Assembly: GCA_963768585.1 (NCBI GenBank)
Contig: CAVYIF010000006.1
Coordinates: 62,001-126,000, forward strand
Reading direction: 5' to 3'
DNA: 64,000 nucleotides
Source: CAVUNY01 sp963768585
GTDB lineage: Bacteria; Chloroflexota; Anaerolineae; Anaerolineales; Anaerolineaceae
The notes under the pieces were generated by a model that saw nothing but the letters and a program-made list of their open reading frames with translations, did not search any database and was not told the origin of the DNA. Positions within the stretch are counted from its first letter, which is position 1. Every line of letters starts with the position of its first letter. Shown here one piece after another: positions 50,362 through 59,396 of this stretch. The position numbers and the translations under genes are program-made.

Positions 50362-51342
50362 TTATTTAATCACAACGGGGGTAGGCGTGGGGGCAAGCGT
50401 GCTCAAGCGGGGCAAGGAGGTAATTCCCGGTAGCAAAGTCACTTTTGGAATAAATCTCAAACCGCAGCGGGCCAGCGTGGCCCCCGCGAACACCTCGCTG
50501 CGGCCCTGAACAATCCCCTGGCTGTCGATGGCAGCAAACTGCAGCAGCAGCCAGGCGCTTTCAAAGCTGTTTGCGCCGGGAATAATGCTGGATGGCAGAA
50601 TTGAACTGAATTGGCCAGGTGCGAGCTTGCCCATCATTACCGGCTCAGCCCAATCGGTTGCCCCGCCGCCAACCTGGTTTTCCAGATGAAAAAAAAGATA
50701 CAGTGCGCTGATTGCTTCCACCGGGCTGACATTGACGGTGATCGTCACCCGGTCAGGCGTGCAATCTTTGGTATAAAACAGGTCCGGAACGACGCGCGGC
50801 GAAAAAACCAACTGCATCGGGGTTTCTGTCCTTGTGACCGTACGGGTTGGCGCAGGCAACTGGGTTGTAGTGGCAGTGGGTGTCAGGGTAGGGGTACGCG
50901 TGGGGATCAGCGTGATAGTGGGGGTAGGGGTTGCCGCCACAGTAACATTGACCTGAACATAGTCACTCCAGCGCCCGTCCTGACCCTGGGTGCGCGCCTG
51001 TAAGGCATACTGCCCCGGTCCAGGTGGGCTCCAGGTGGTATGAAAAACCGCCAGGAGCAGGCCGATCTCAGGATTGGGCAGCACCTCAACCTGGGTGCCG
51101 TTAATGCTCAATTCGCCGCGCTCCACCCCGGCATTGGATGCCCCGTGAAAAACCACCTCATACGGCGCAGGCGGCAGCACCATGCCATCCAACGGGGCAT
51201 CGAACCAGGCACTGGCAGCGGTATCCAGCGTGGGCTCAACCAGAGGCAAGCTGTCCCTGCCGGGCAGATTACAGGCCGCCAACCCGAGGATCAGGTTCAG
51301 GCAAACCCACATGCGCAGAACAGGTACGATTGATTTTTTCAT
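50362..51342 (-). CDS. Lipoprotein with Thr/Pro-rich linker
   Basis: The 326-residue protein has the signal LILGLAACN (Cys at about residue 24). An Ig-like domain follows (about 40-135), then a Thr/Pro stalk TPTPTITLIPTRTPTLTPTA and a C-terminal beta domain of about 140 residues with the segment CTPDRVTITVNVSP. It is translationally coupled to the upstream surface protein (ATGA overlap). The pair is probably displayed together at the surface. Confidence 0.78.
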   Translation of the reverse strand: MKKSIVPVLRMWVCLNLILGLAACNLPGRDSLPLVEPTLDTAASAWFDAPLDGMVLPPAPYEVVFHGASNAGVERGELSINGTQVEVLPNPEIGLLLAVFHTTWSPPGPGQYALQARTQGQDGRWSDYVQVNVTVAATPTPTITLIPTRTPTLTPTATTTQLPAPTRTVTRTETPMQLVFSPRVVPDLFYTKDCTPDRVTITVNVSPVEAISALYLFFHLENQVGGGATDWAEPVMMGKLAPGQFSSILPSSIIPGANSFESAWLLLQFAAIDSQGIVQGRSEVFAGATLARCGLRFIPKVTLLPGITSLPRLSTLAPTPTPVVIK

Positions 51343-54300
51343 GGGCCGCTCGGGCTGGCAACCGGTGGCTCGACATTGATCGCGCTGGCAGATGGATTCA
51401 CCAGCTTAAGCTCGGCCTTTGAACCGCAGGCTACCCCCTCGCCCTGTGCATTCTGGCAAATTTCTTCGGCGCTGAGCTGCGTAGTCCCGTCATAGTACAG
51501 GTAGGGCCAGTCATCCCCGCAGGCCTGCAGCCCCTGCTGCTGGCTGAGGTTCGCCATTCCCCAATCATAGACATGGTTGAGGCGCAGGAACAATGCCCGG
51601 TCGAGCACAACCGGGACGGTAATCGACTGTCCGGGTGCCAACCAGGGAATTTGCAGGGTCATCGTTTTAAACAAATCGCCCTGCAAAGGCTCGTTAATCT
51701 GGCGCTTCGCTTTGTATCCGCCGCCCGCATCCGTATAGCCCGTCTCCGACCCACCCGGGTTTTCATTAAACCCACAGATGGGGAACCAATCTCCCACCCG
51801 GGTATCGTTTGTACCGTAGCCGCGGATCTCAACCGAATATTTGTCCGCATCCGCCGGGCTGACCCCACTCGCGCCGGAGCCTGGTTTGCGCGTGATGGTC
51901 AGTTCCAGGCTGCCGGGCTGGTAAATCGCATTTACTGCGGGCCGCCAGGTTGCGCCTGCCGGCAGGCACAGCGGTTCTTTGCCGCGGGCATGCGCCTGAC
52001 CTTCATCCACGCAGCCAGGGGAAGGCGCCTTACTTTTTGCCGCCTGCACCGCTGCCTCGAGCCCTTTGCGAATGGCGCTGCGGCAAATTTCGTCCGGGCA
52101 GTATGCTGCACCCATCTCCTGGGCGGTAATTTCCACCGCATATTCAATCCCCTGCGAGGCCAGCGCATCAAAATTTGGCAGGGAAGGCGGCAGTCCGGTC
52201 AGGGCGGTGATACCGGCGTTCAATCCGGCTTCTAAGAGCTGGCGGCAAACCCCTTCACAACCCAACGCATCCGCCACCTGGTTCACCACCCAGCCTTTGG
52301 CCGCGTCAAGCTGGTTCGCCAGCCAGTTATAACCCAATTCGATCATCCCTTCGATGCCGTCCACCAGAACCTCCCAATCGGAAGGAGGGTTGTAGCCCGC
52401 CGGACAGATGCGCTGTCCAATGCCGTAGAGGATATCTTTGGCCTTGCCGTTGCAGGTTGCGCTCAACGGGTCGCTGCAGCCCTGGGGATCCTTTGGAAAA
52501 TCGCTCATCATATTGATGCCCGACCCCGACATGCGGTAGGTCGTGTTGGTGATGATGACACACCCCCAATCCGCATCATGCGGGAGCAGCGGGGCCTGGT
52601 AATGATCGAGCTTGAGATCGTACAGGCTGGGCAGGTTCGGGGCCAGGGTCGGCGGCGGCGGCGCGGGTTTCTGGTTGCGGTAGCGCAGCGTCACCAGGTT
52701 GGACTTTGGCAGTTCGCTGTTGTTGCTGGTTTCCGGCAGCACCTGCACGGTAAGGATAAACGGAGAGCCAGGAGCAGCATCTTTCATAAAGAAATTGCTC
52801 GAATAAGAGCTGCCCGCGTAGCCCCATTTTCCCATTTCGAAGGGCTTCTCGGGATTATACAAATAAGCCGCCGGGCGCAGTGAAAATGCCCAATCCGCGC
52901 TATCCTTCCAGTTCTTCCAATCCAACGAAATCCGGCCGGGCTGGCTGTTCAACGAGCCAAACTGACCGGTCACCCCGCGCACATCGATCTTATAATTTTT
53001 GAGCTTTTGGGTATTCCCGGTTTGCCAGGCGAATTCCAGATGATACTGTTCTGGAAAAGGGATGTCTTCGGGCAGCTGCAGATCGGTCACCCAACCGGAG
53101 CCCGGCCCGCTGCCGGTACACTGGCCTGCGCCCCTTGAGCACACCAGCAGGACGCTGCGGTGGATGGTTTTCTTGACCGCGCCAATTTTCTGAACAGCGC
53201 CGTTGACCCAGCCCCACACTTCGGTATATACCTCAAAATCGACCCCGGCATACTGCTCGATGCGCGATTCGAGATAGCTGTCCAGGTCAAAAACGCCCGT
53301 CCCGGATAAAAACTTGCCCTGCTCGGGGATGCGCTCCCAGGGCAGTTCCGCGATCTTGACATACAGGTAGGCCAGGTCCGTGGGGAGCTGGATAGAGACA
53401 AACCCCTGGCTGTAGGAGATCTGCCCGGTAACGAAGAGTTCACTGGTGATGGGGGATACAGCATCCGCACAGCGGGCGTCAAATTCCAGGGTAACCGGCT
53501 GGCTGCGATTTTCACCAGCGGTGTTAAAAGCAGCCACCAGATAGGTCATATCGCCAAACCCACCGCTATCGTAATACACCACGCTGCTTCCGCTGACAGC
53601 ATTCGGCGACAGGCTGGCAACCCGCTCAAACTGACCGCTGCTGGCGGGCGCACGGTAGATCAGAAAACCATCTTCGTTGTCCGATTGGTCCAGAAAATTC
53701 AGGTAGGCCCGGCAGGTCCTGGTCTGCGCGTCATACGAGGTCGAATACATCCAAAAATTTGGCGCTTTTGGAAGCTGGGGATTGCCCAACGGCAGGATCC
53801 CCCTGACCTGGAACCAAAAATTTTGCAGTGGACCGGTCACCAGCGGGGCGGGCTGAGAGGATTCCGGCACCTGTCCCCCACCAGAACCACCCTCACCCGT
53901 TGGCTGGCTCGTTGAAACCGGAGACGGATAGCCGGAAGGGGACATTTCGATGGGCTGGCCTTGCAGTCCGGGCAGCTGCAGCGGTAGATCCGGCAGGGAA
54001 AATTCTCCCGTCACCGACGGCTGCGGGCGTGGGAGGTTTGAGGACGGAGACAAGGGCAGGCTGGTATCGAATTGCGGCGCTTGCGGCACGCGCACAGCCG
54101 TCCCCGGCGGCAGGGGGTTGAGCGGGTCGAGGCCCGGATTGGCGGCTGCCAGGCTCTCCACCGCTATATTCTCACGGTGCGAAATGATGGGCAGCGTTTC
54201 GCCTTCCTGGGACGATTGGATTTCCATCCACCCTACCGGTTGGCTCACCAGCAGCGGCAGCACATCGCTGGTCGCCGTAGCGCCACCCACCCCAACCGCG

Positions 54301-54668
54301 ACCGCGGTCAGATAATAGCGGCCTGCCTGCCCCGGGTGGAAGTTAAAATGCAGCGGGTAGCCCTCTGGTTCGGCAAAAACTGGCGGCACCTGCACATCCA
54401 CCAGGCGGCTGTTGGCCCACAATTCTATCCGCGCCAGCGCCGGCGCACCCTGGATGAACACCGCCAGCGGTACAGTGGCGTCCGCCGGCCAGGTTAAATC
54501 ATGCTCGGGAGAGACGAACTGCACGGTCAGGCCGGGACAATTCCAGGGGACCAGGTCGCTGACCGGTGGCAAACGGCTGGCAGCCCAAAACAGGCCGCCC
54601 CCCAGGACAACCAGAAATACCAGAAGCACCATGGTCCAGACCCAGCCCCGGTGAGGTTTTTCCTCCAT
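51339..54668 (-). CDS. Giant membrane-anchored surface protein with LysM-like segment
   Basis: This 1109-residue protein starts at ATG 54668 after GGTGGCGGGG. It has an N-terminal TM anchor (WTMVLLVFLVVLGGGLFWAAS), an Ig-like domain (about 40-145), a LysM-like stretch (HRENIAVESLAAANPGLDPLNPLPPGT, about 168-195), a Pro/Gln/Ser-rich region, fibronectin-like parts (about 300-410) and a large C-terminal region rich in Cys (CNGKAKDILYGIGQRIC, CEGVCRQLL). It is likely an envelope structural or adhesion protein. Its partner is the lipoprotein gene 3' of it. Confidence 0.7.
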   Translation of the reverse strand: MEEKPHRGWVWTMVLLVFLVVLGGGLFWAASRLPPVSDLVPWNCPGLTVQFVSPEHDLTWPADATVPLAVFIQGAPALARIELWANSRLVDVQVPPVFAEPEGYPLHFNFHPGQAGRYYLTAVAVGVGGATATSDVLPLLVSQPVGWMEIQSSQEGETLPIISHRENIAVESLAAANPGLDPLNPLPPGTAVRVPQAPQFDTSLPLSPSSNLPRPQPSVTGEFSLPDLPLQLPGLQGQPIEMSPSGYPSPVSTSQPTGEGGSGGGQVPESSQPAPLVTGPLQNFWFQVRGILPLGNPQLPKAPNFWMYSTSYDAQTRTCRAYLNFLDQSDNEDGFLIYRAPASSGQFERVASLSPNAVSGSSVVYYDSGGFGDMTYLVAAFNTAGENRSQPVTLEFDARCADAVSPITSELFVTGQISYSQGFVSIQLPTDLAYLYVKIAELPWERIPEQGKFLSGTGVFDLDSYLESRIEQYAGVDFEVYTEVWGWVNGAVQKIGAVKKTIHRSVLLVCSRGAGQCTGSGPGSGWVTDLQLPEDIPFPEQYHLEFAWQTGNTQKLKNYKIDVRGVTGQFGSLNSQPGRISLDWKNWKDSADWAFSLRPAAYLYNPEKPFEMGKWGYAGSSYSSNFFMKDAAPGSPFILTVQVLPETSNNSELPKSNLVTLRYRNQKPAPPPPTLAPNLPSLYDLKLDHYQAPLLPHDADWGCVIITNTTYRMSGSGINMMSDFPKDPQGCSDPLSATCNGKAKDILYGIGQRICPAGYNPPSDWEVLVDGIEGMIELGYNWLANQLDAAKGWVVNQVADALGCEGVCRQLLEAGLNAGITALTGLPPSLPNFDALASQGIEYAVEITAQEMGAAYCPDEICRSAIRKGLEAAVQAAKSKAPSPGCVDEGQAHARGKEPLCLPAGATWRPAVNAIYQPGSLELTITRKPGSGASGVSPADADKYSVEIRGYGTNDTRVGDWFPICGFNENPGGSETGYTDAGGGYKAKRQINEPLQGDLFKTMTLQIPWLAPGQSITVPVVLDRALFLRLNHVYDWGMANLSQQQGLQACGDDWPYLYYDGTTQLSAEEICQNAQGEGVACGSKAELKLVNPSASAINVEPPVASPSGP

Positions 54669-54706
54669 CCCCGCCACCTTATTTCGACATAAAAGTGATT
54701 AAAATG

Positions 54707-54712
54707 ATTATA
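54707..54712 (-). promoter_or_regulatory. -10 box upstream of the surface protein gene
   Basis: TATAAT lies about 40 nt before ATG 54668. No clear -35 is seen. Confidence 0.4.
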
Positions 54713-54862
54713 GCATGGGGGCAAATGTTCTCAGTTGGATACCCGGTTGTGAAACTGCGAAATGAATTAAGCCGCTTCCATTATAATTAGAAAGGTCGTT
54801 GGACCAAATTTTGGCGGCTTTTCCGTCAAATTTTCCCCCAAAACAAACTTTAGAGAGGTACC

Positions 54863-55294
54863 ATGACAACCGCTGCCCCTGAAAAGCAAGCCCAGATCGA
54901 AACCCTGTTGACCGGCGAGCCCGTCCTGGCGCGCCTGGCTACGGTTAACCCCAGGTCCCTGCAGCCGCACGTCACCCCGGTCTGGTTCTTATGGGACGGC
55001 ACACACCTGTGGATCAGCGTATTCATCAGTACGCGCAAAGCCAAAGATATCGCCAAAAACCGCAAGATTGCCGTGCTGATCGAGCCCAAGCAGCCCAAAG
55101 ACCTGCAGGCCGTACTGCTGGAAGGGCCGTGCGAATTCATCGAGCAGCCGCGCGACCTGGTGGCCGACATGTCGCTCAAAATCTACCAGCGCTACGTAGG
55201 CGCAGATAAGATCACCGATACAGAACGCTCGTGGACGGTTGACCCTGAAAACCGCTTGATTAAGCTCACCCCGCAGCGCACTTACTCCTGGTAA
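54863..55294 (+). CDS. FMN-binding split-barrel (pyridoxamine oxidase-like) protein
   Basis: The 143-residue protein has the split-barrel pattern LLTGEPVLARLATVNPRSLQPHVTPVWF, LWISVFISTRKAKDIAKNRKIAVLIEP and the terminal KLTPQRTYSW. This is the PNPOx-like group that binds FMN or F420 and reduces small molecules. GAGAGGTACC precedes ATG. A TATAAT occurs at about 54781-54786. The next gene starts 3 bp after its stop, so they are co-transcribed. Confidence 0.87.
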   Translation: MTTAAPEKQAQIETLLTGEPVLARLATVNPRSLQPHVTPVWFLWDGTHLWISVFISTRKAKDIAKNRKIAVLIEPKQPKDLQAVLLEGPCEFIEQPRDLVADMSLKIYQRYVGADKITDTERSWTVDPENRLIKLTPQRTYSW

Positions 55295-55297
55295 CCC

Positions 55298-55824
55298 ATG
55301 CACACAAGACTCTTCGGCAGGCTGCGCAGCAGCGAAGTGGCTTTTACCGTGGTGGTCATTGCTGCATACGCAGTGCTGTTCACCACATACGACTTCAAAA
55401 TCTACGATCCTCGATCCCTGGTGTGGATTGTGCTGGGAGCGATTTACCTGGGGATCGGGTTGTACGGCTCGCGCTTGCTCAACGATCGCGAACACCGCGC
55501 CCCCTGGCTGCTGCCCTTGATTGGAACAGCGGTCGAGAATTTATCCCGAGTATGGGTCGTGATCATCTGCATTGTGATCTGGCTGGGGGATGGCTTATCT
55601 ATCGGCGGTCATATTTGTCACGGCATTTGCCCAGGTGGCGCGGCGCTGATGGAAGGTCCCTACGCACACATGGCCGATCCATCCCGCGGGGGGGCTTCCT
55701 GGCGGTCTTCGCCGGGGGCTGGGTGCTGATCAGCCTGCTCTCACTCTACACCGAGGATACCCGCAAATGGTGGTCGTGTCCGCTGTATCCGGCTGGCGTG
55801 ATCGGTTTGATCGCAGTGTTTTAA
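55298..55824 (+). pseudogene. Multi-pass membrane protein, frameshifted at a G run
   Basis: The first frame (55298-55729) encodes four helices (FTVVVIAAYAVLFTTYDF, LVWIVLGAIYLGIGLYG, VWVVIICIVIWLGDG and others). After a run of seven G near 55688-55694 the product goes out of frame, while the next frame continues FLAVFAGGWVLISLLSLYTED to a stop at 55824. One base gained or lost in the run restores a protein of about 175 residues. It resembles the TM sensor region of Chloroflexota signalling proteins, but no kinase part follows. Confidence 0.65.
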
Positions 55825-55911
55825 AGAAACGTTTAGATTTCTTCGCGCCGTCCTCGGGATTGGGCAGGTCAAATTGTAGTATACTGGAAATAACAATTCC
55901 CGGAGGAAAAC

Positions 55912-57090
55912 ATGACCGACAAACTTAAATTTGCTGTGATTGGCGTGGGCATCATGGGCAGTTCCCACGTTCGCGACATCAGTAAATCTGAAAATATCGC
56001 CCTGGCCGCCATCTGCGACATCGACGCGCAGCGCGCTCAAAATGCCGCCGCGGCTCATGATGTTCCCTGGTATACCGACTATAAAGAAATGATCGACAAG
56101 GAAAAACTGGACGGGGTGATGATTGCCACACCGCACTACTTCCACACCCCCATCGCCATTTACGCTATGCAGCACGGCGTAAACGCCCTGTCTGAAAAGC
56201 CCGAGGCGGTGCACGTCAAAGACGCGCACAAAATGAATGATGTCTACGCTGAGGCCAGGCAGAAATACCCCAACCTCATTTTCGCGATCATGTTCCAGCA
56301 GCGCACCAACGGCATGTTCAAAAAGCTCAAGGCCATGATCGATGGCGGCGAGTTGGGCAAACTGGTGCGCACCACCTGGATCGTCACCGATTGGTTCCGC
56401 ACCCAGGCCTATTACGATAACGGCGGCTGGCGCGCCACCTGGCGCGGCGAGGGCGGCGGCGTGCTGCTCAACCAGTGCCCTCACAACCTGGATCTCTACC
56501 AATGGCTGGTCGGCCTGCCCAACAAGGTGACCGGTTTCGCCGCCATCGGTAAGTACCACAACATCGAAGTCGAAGACGAAGTTACTGGTTTCTTCCAGCA
56601 CGAAAACGGCATGGTCGGCCATTTTGTCACCACCACCGCTGAATCGCCCGGCACCAACCGCCTGGAGATCATCGGAGAAAACGGCAAAGTTGTGGTGGAA
56701 GGCGGCAAGATCCTCTTCACCCGCAACCAGAAGTCGATGATCGACTTCCTTGAAAACACGCCCGAGCTGTTCGCCAAGGTGCCCAACCAGGTCGAAGAGG
56801 TGCCGTACGAGACGACCGGCGGTTCAAGCCATGCCGTCGTCACCGAGGCCTTCGCAGCTGCCATCCGCAATCCATCCTCGCCGCTTATCGCCCACGGCAC
56901 CGAGGGCATCCGCGGCCTTTCCCTGGGCAACGCCATCATGCTTTCTTCCTGGCTGGGCCAGACGGTGGACCTGCCCCTGGACGAAGACCTGTACGAAACC
57001 AAACTGAACGAGCTAATCGCCACCTCGCGCTTCGAGAAGACCGTCACCGGCGGCGGCGAAATCGCCGACGTCAGTGCCTCGCTCCATTAA
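55912..57090 (+). CDS. Gfo/Idh/MocA-family oxidoreductase
   Basis: The 392-residue protein has the Rossmann start FAVIGVGIMGSSHVRDI, AICDIDAQRAQ, the GVMIATPHYFHTP strand and the catalytic-type SEKPEAVHVKD (E-K-P) motif, then NQCPHNLDLYQWLVGLP. It is an NAD(P)-dependent sugar or inositol dehydrogenase of unknown substrate. CGGAGG precedes ATG. It leads a plus-strand pair with the TIM-barrel gene downstream, separated by a strong terminator. Confidence 0.92.
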   Translation: MTDKLKFAVIGVGIMGSSHVRDISKSENIALAAICDIDAQRAQNAAAAHDVPWYTDYKEMIDKEKLDGVMIATPHYFHTPIAIYAMQHGVNALSEKPEAVHVKDAHKMNDVYAEARQKYPNLIFAIMFQQRTNGMFKKLKAMIDGGELGKLVRTTWIVTDWFRTQAYYDNGGWRATWRGEGGGVLLNQCPHNLDLYQWLVGLPNKVTGFAAIGKYHNIEVEDEVTGFFQHENGMVGHFVTTTAESPGTNRLEIIGENGKVVVEGGKILFTRNQKSMIDFLENTPELFAKVPNQVEEVPYETTGGSSHAVVTEAFAAAIRNPSSPLIAHGTEGIRGLSLGNAIMLSSWLGQTVDLPLDEDLYETKLNELIATSRFEKTVTGGGEIADVSASLH

Positions 57091-57100
57091 TCATTTCGAC

Positions 57101-57145
57101 TTTGTGATGAACTGCCGCCGCCAGGCGGCGGCAGTTCATCACAAA
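57101..57145 (+). terminator. Terminator after the oxidoreductase gene
   Basis: The hairpin TTTGTGATGAACTGCCGCC/GGCGGCAGTTCATCACAAA is nearly perfect but has no long T tract after it. Confidence 0.75.
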
Positions 57146-57179
57146 TAAACGCCCCAAATCAATAGCCTGCTCACACCAT

Positions 57180-57300
57180 GTTGGCCTGCACACCTCAATT
57201 CTTGTTCATGTTCTTCATGGTGAAACAACAAAAAACGGTTGCACTCCGCGGACCACAAAAATTTTTTCTCGGTGTCCTCCGTGGCTCCGTGGTTAAATAA
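57180..57300. repeat. Dispersed intergenic repeat (GTGTCCTCCGTGGCTCCGTGG type)
   Basis: Pieces such as TTCATGTTCTTCATGGTGAAA and GGTGTCCTCCGTGGCTCCG are typical of short intergenic repeats scattered in Chloroflexota, planctomycete and other genomes. They lie between two sugar genes, with no coding signal. Confidence 0.5.
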
Positions 57301-57321
57301 ACAAAAGGACTGGAGGAATTC

Positions 57322-58170
57322 ATGAAACTCAGCTTCATGACTCTGGGAGCCCCTACCTGGGACCTGGATACCATATGCGCCCGCGGGCGCGAGTACGGTT
57401 TTGACGGGGTTGATTTTCGCGGATACCTGGATACGCTCGATATCACCACCCATCCCCTGTTTACCACGCAGGTCGCTCAAACCCGCCGCCAGATCAACGA
57501 CGCCGGGCTGGAAGTGAGCGCCATCAGTTCGAGCATCCAGGCCTGCGCGGTCGAATCCCATGATCGCAACCTGGACGAAGCCAAACGCACCATCGTCACC
57601 GCGCGCGGATTGGGCGCGGGAATCGTGCGCATCTTTGGCGGCGGCGACCTGGAAAAGCACACCCGCGCCGAGCTGGCCAAAACCGGCTGCGACATGATCG
57701 AGGAGATCCTGGCCCTGGACGGCGCGCGCGATATCCGCTGGGTCTTCGAGACCCACGACCTGTGGATCAAAGCGCGCGACTGCAAGCTGCTCCTGGACAG
57801 CATCCCTAACCAGAACTTTGGCGCCTTATGGGATATGGGTCACACCTACCGCGCCGGCGGCGAGACCCCACAAGAAACCTACGCCGCGATCGGCCCGCGC
57901 GTCGGCTACTGCCATGTCAAGGATGCCGTCTTCGACCCCAACCATCCGCAAGCCATGCATGAAAAATTCGCGGATGGAGAGAAAGTCGGCTGGCGCTATG
58001 TGCTGCCCGGAACCGGCGATCTGCCGCTGGCGGAGTCGATCGGCTTGCTCAAGGCCAACGGCTACGACGGCTGGCTGTTGTGCGAGCACGAGAAACGCTG
58101 GCACCCGGAATTGATGGACGCGGAAGTGATCTTCCCGGCCTTTATTAAGTGGGCCAAAGCCCTGATTTGA
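57322..58170 (+). CDS. Sugar isomerase/epimerase-type TIM barrel
   Basis: The 282-residue AP_endonuc_2/xylose-isomerase-like protein has GFDGVDFRGYL, an IRIFGGG strand, WVFETHD (Glu ligand), ALWDMGHTY (Asp), CHVKDAVFDP and the final LLCEHEKRWHPEL (Glu). CTGGAGG precedes ATG. Together with the oxidoreductase upstream it probably acts on one sugar derivative. Confidence 0.88.
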   Translation: MKLSFMTLGAPTWDLDTICARGREYGFDGVDFRGYLDTLDITTHPLFTTQVAQTRRQINDAGLEVSAISSSIQACAVESHDRNLDEAKRTIVTARGLGAGIVRIFGGGDLEKHTRAELAKTGCDMIEEILALDGARDIRWVFETHDLWIKARDCKLLLDSIPNQNFGALWDMGHTYRAGGETPQETYAAIGPRVGYCHVKDAVFDPNHPQAMHEKFADGEKVGWRYVLPGTGDLPLAESIGLLKANGYDGWLLCEHEKRWHPELMDAEVIFPAFIKWAKALI

Positions 58171-58189
58171 GAATAATCTGGATATTTAT

Positions 58190-58224
58190 GGGTGTCAGGA
58201 CCGGCGCTGCTGGTCCTGACACCC
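58190..58224. terminator. Terminator between convergent sugar genes
   Basis: The hairpin GGGTGTCAGGACC/GGTCCTGACACCC is followed by ATTTTTTG. Confidence 0.85.
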
Positions 58225-58233
58225 ATTTTTTGT

Positions 58234-59334
58234 TTAATCTAAAACCCCAACCGGCAGGTCAGCCTTGAGCTGCTCCGGCCGCTGGCAGGTGGATTTCAGC
58301 TCGATGAAGCGCCCTTCGTCGGAAGCATCGTGGAAGGCATGCATGATATCGAGCACATGGTAGGCTAACTCGCCGTTGGCGCGGTGCGGTCGCCCGCTGC
58401 GCAGGGCATGAGCCATATCGGCCACGCCCAGGCTGCGCCAGTTGTTGCCGTAATTGGGCAGCAGAGCGATTTCTTCCCATTCTTTGGCATCGGAGCGCCA
58501 CAAACGCACCGGCCCGCCAAAGGTATTGGGATCCGGCACGCTTAAGGTCCCTTCGCTGCCGTAAATTTCGATGCGCGGCAGTTCGGCTTTCCACACGTCG
58601 AAACTGGTGATGATTGTGCCCACCGCCCCCGCGGCAAAATCGATGATCCCCGCCACATGGGTTGGCACTTCGACCTCAATCACTTTGCCGTTCTTGGGCT
58701 GGCTGGTAATCGTGCGCTGGGGGAAGCTGATCCGCGCCGAGCCCGCCACGCGCCGGGCCGGTCCGAGCAGATTGACCAGGGCGGTCAGGTAGTAGGGCCC
58801 CATATCGAACATCGGACCGCCGCCCACCTGGTAGTAAAACTCCGGATCGGGGTGCCAGCTTTCATGGCCGTGACAGGTCATAAAGGCGGTTGCCGCCACC
58901 GGCACGCCGATCACTCCGTCATCGATCAGCTTGCGGCAGGTCTGCTGCCCGGCGCCCAGGAAGGTGTCGGGCGCGCCGCCGACGCGCAGGCCTTTCTCGG
59001 CAGCCAGGAGCAGCATGGCCTGGCCATCTTTGCGCTGGATAGCGAGCGGCTTCTCATTGTAGACTGACTTTCCCGCCGCCAGGGCTGCCAGGGCTACCTG
59101 GGCGTGGGCATTGGGCGTGGTCAGGTTCAGGATGATCTCGATCGAAGGATCCGCCAGCATCTCTTCTACCGTGCAAACCCGCGGGATGCCGTATTCGGCG
59201 GCCCTGGCCTGGGCGCGTTCAACTTGCAGGTCGGCCAGCGCCACAACTTCCAGGATCGGAAATGTCTTAGTCATTTTTAAATAAATGCTGCTTATATTTC
59301 CGCAGCCGATAATGCCAGTTTTCACACTTTCCAT
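58234..59334 (-). CDS. Gfo/Idh/MocA-family oxidoreductase
   Basis: The 366-residue protein starts at ATG 59334 behind GGAGGAAAAG. It has the GIIGCGNISSIYLK Rossmann loop, VALADLQVERAQ, the EKPLAIQRKD motif, and GGGPMFDMGPYYLTALVNLLGP with the second catalytic-type Asp and Tyr. It is about 30% different from the first copy and probably has another substrate. It lies 62 bp after the ThuA gene, on the same strand. Confidence 0.92.
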   Translation of the reverse strand: MESVKTGIIGCGNISSIYLKMTKTFPILEVVALADLQVERAQARAAEYGIPRVCTVEEMLADPSIEIILNLTTPNAHAQVALAALAAGKSVYNEKPLAIQRKDGQAMLLLAAEKGLRVGGAPDTFLGAGQQTCRKLIDDGVIGVPVAATAFMTCHGHESWHPDPEFYYQVGGGPMFDMGPYYLTALVNLLGPARRVAGSARISFPQRTITSQPKNGKVIEVEVPTHVAGIIDFAAGAVGTIITSFDVWKAELPRIEIYGSEGTLSVPDPNTFGGPVRLWRSDAKEWEEIALLPNYGNNWRSLGVADMAHALRSGRPHRANGELAYHVLDIMHAFHDASDEGRFIELKSTCQRPEQLKADLPVGVLD

Positions 59335-59396
59335 CTTTTCCTCCAGGAACGCCAACCATCCCGGCGGCGAACCGCCGGGTGGTTAAACAAGGCTGA

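Noticed and set aside
57101..57145. Attachment or insertion-sequence inverted repeat
   Set aside because: A nearly perfect hairpin just after a stop codon, with no transposase or target duplication; a terminator or RNA-stability hairpin is simpler.
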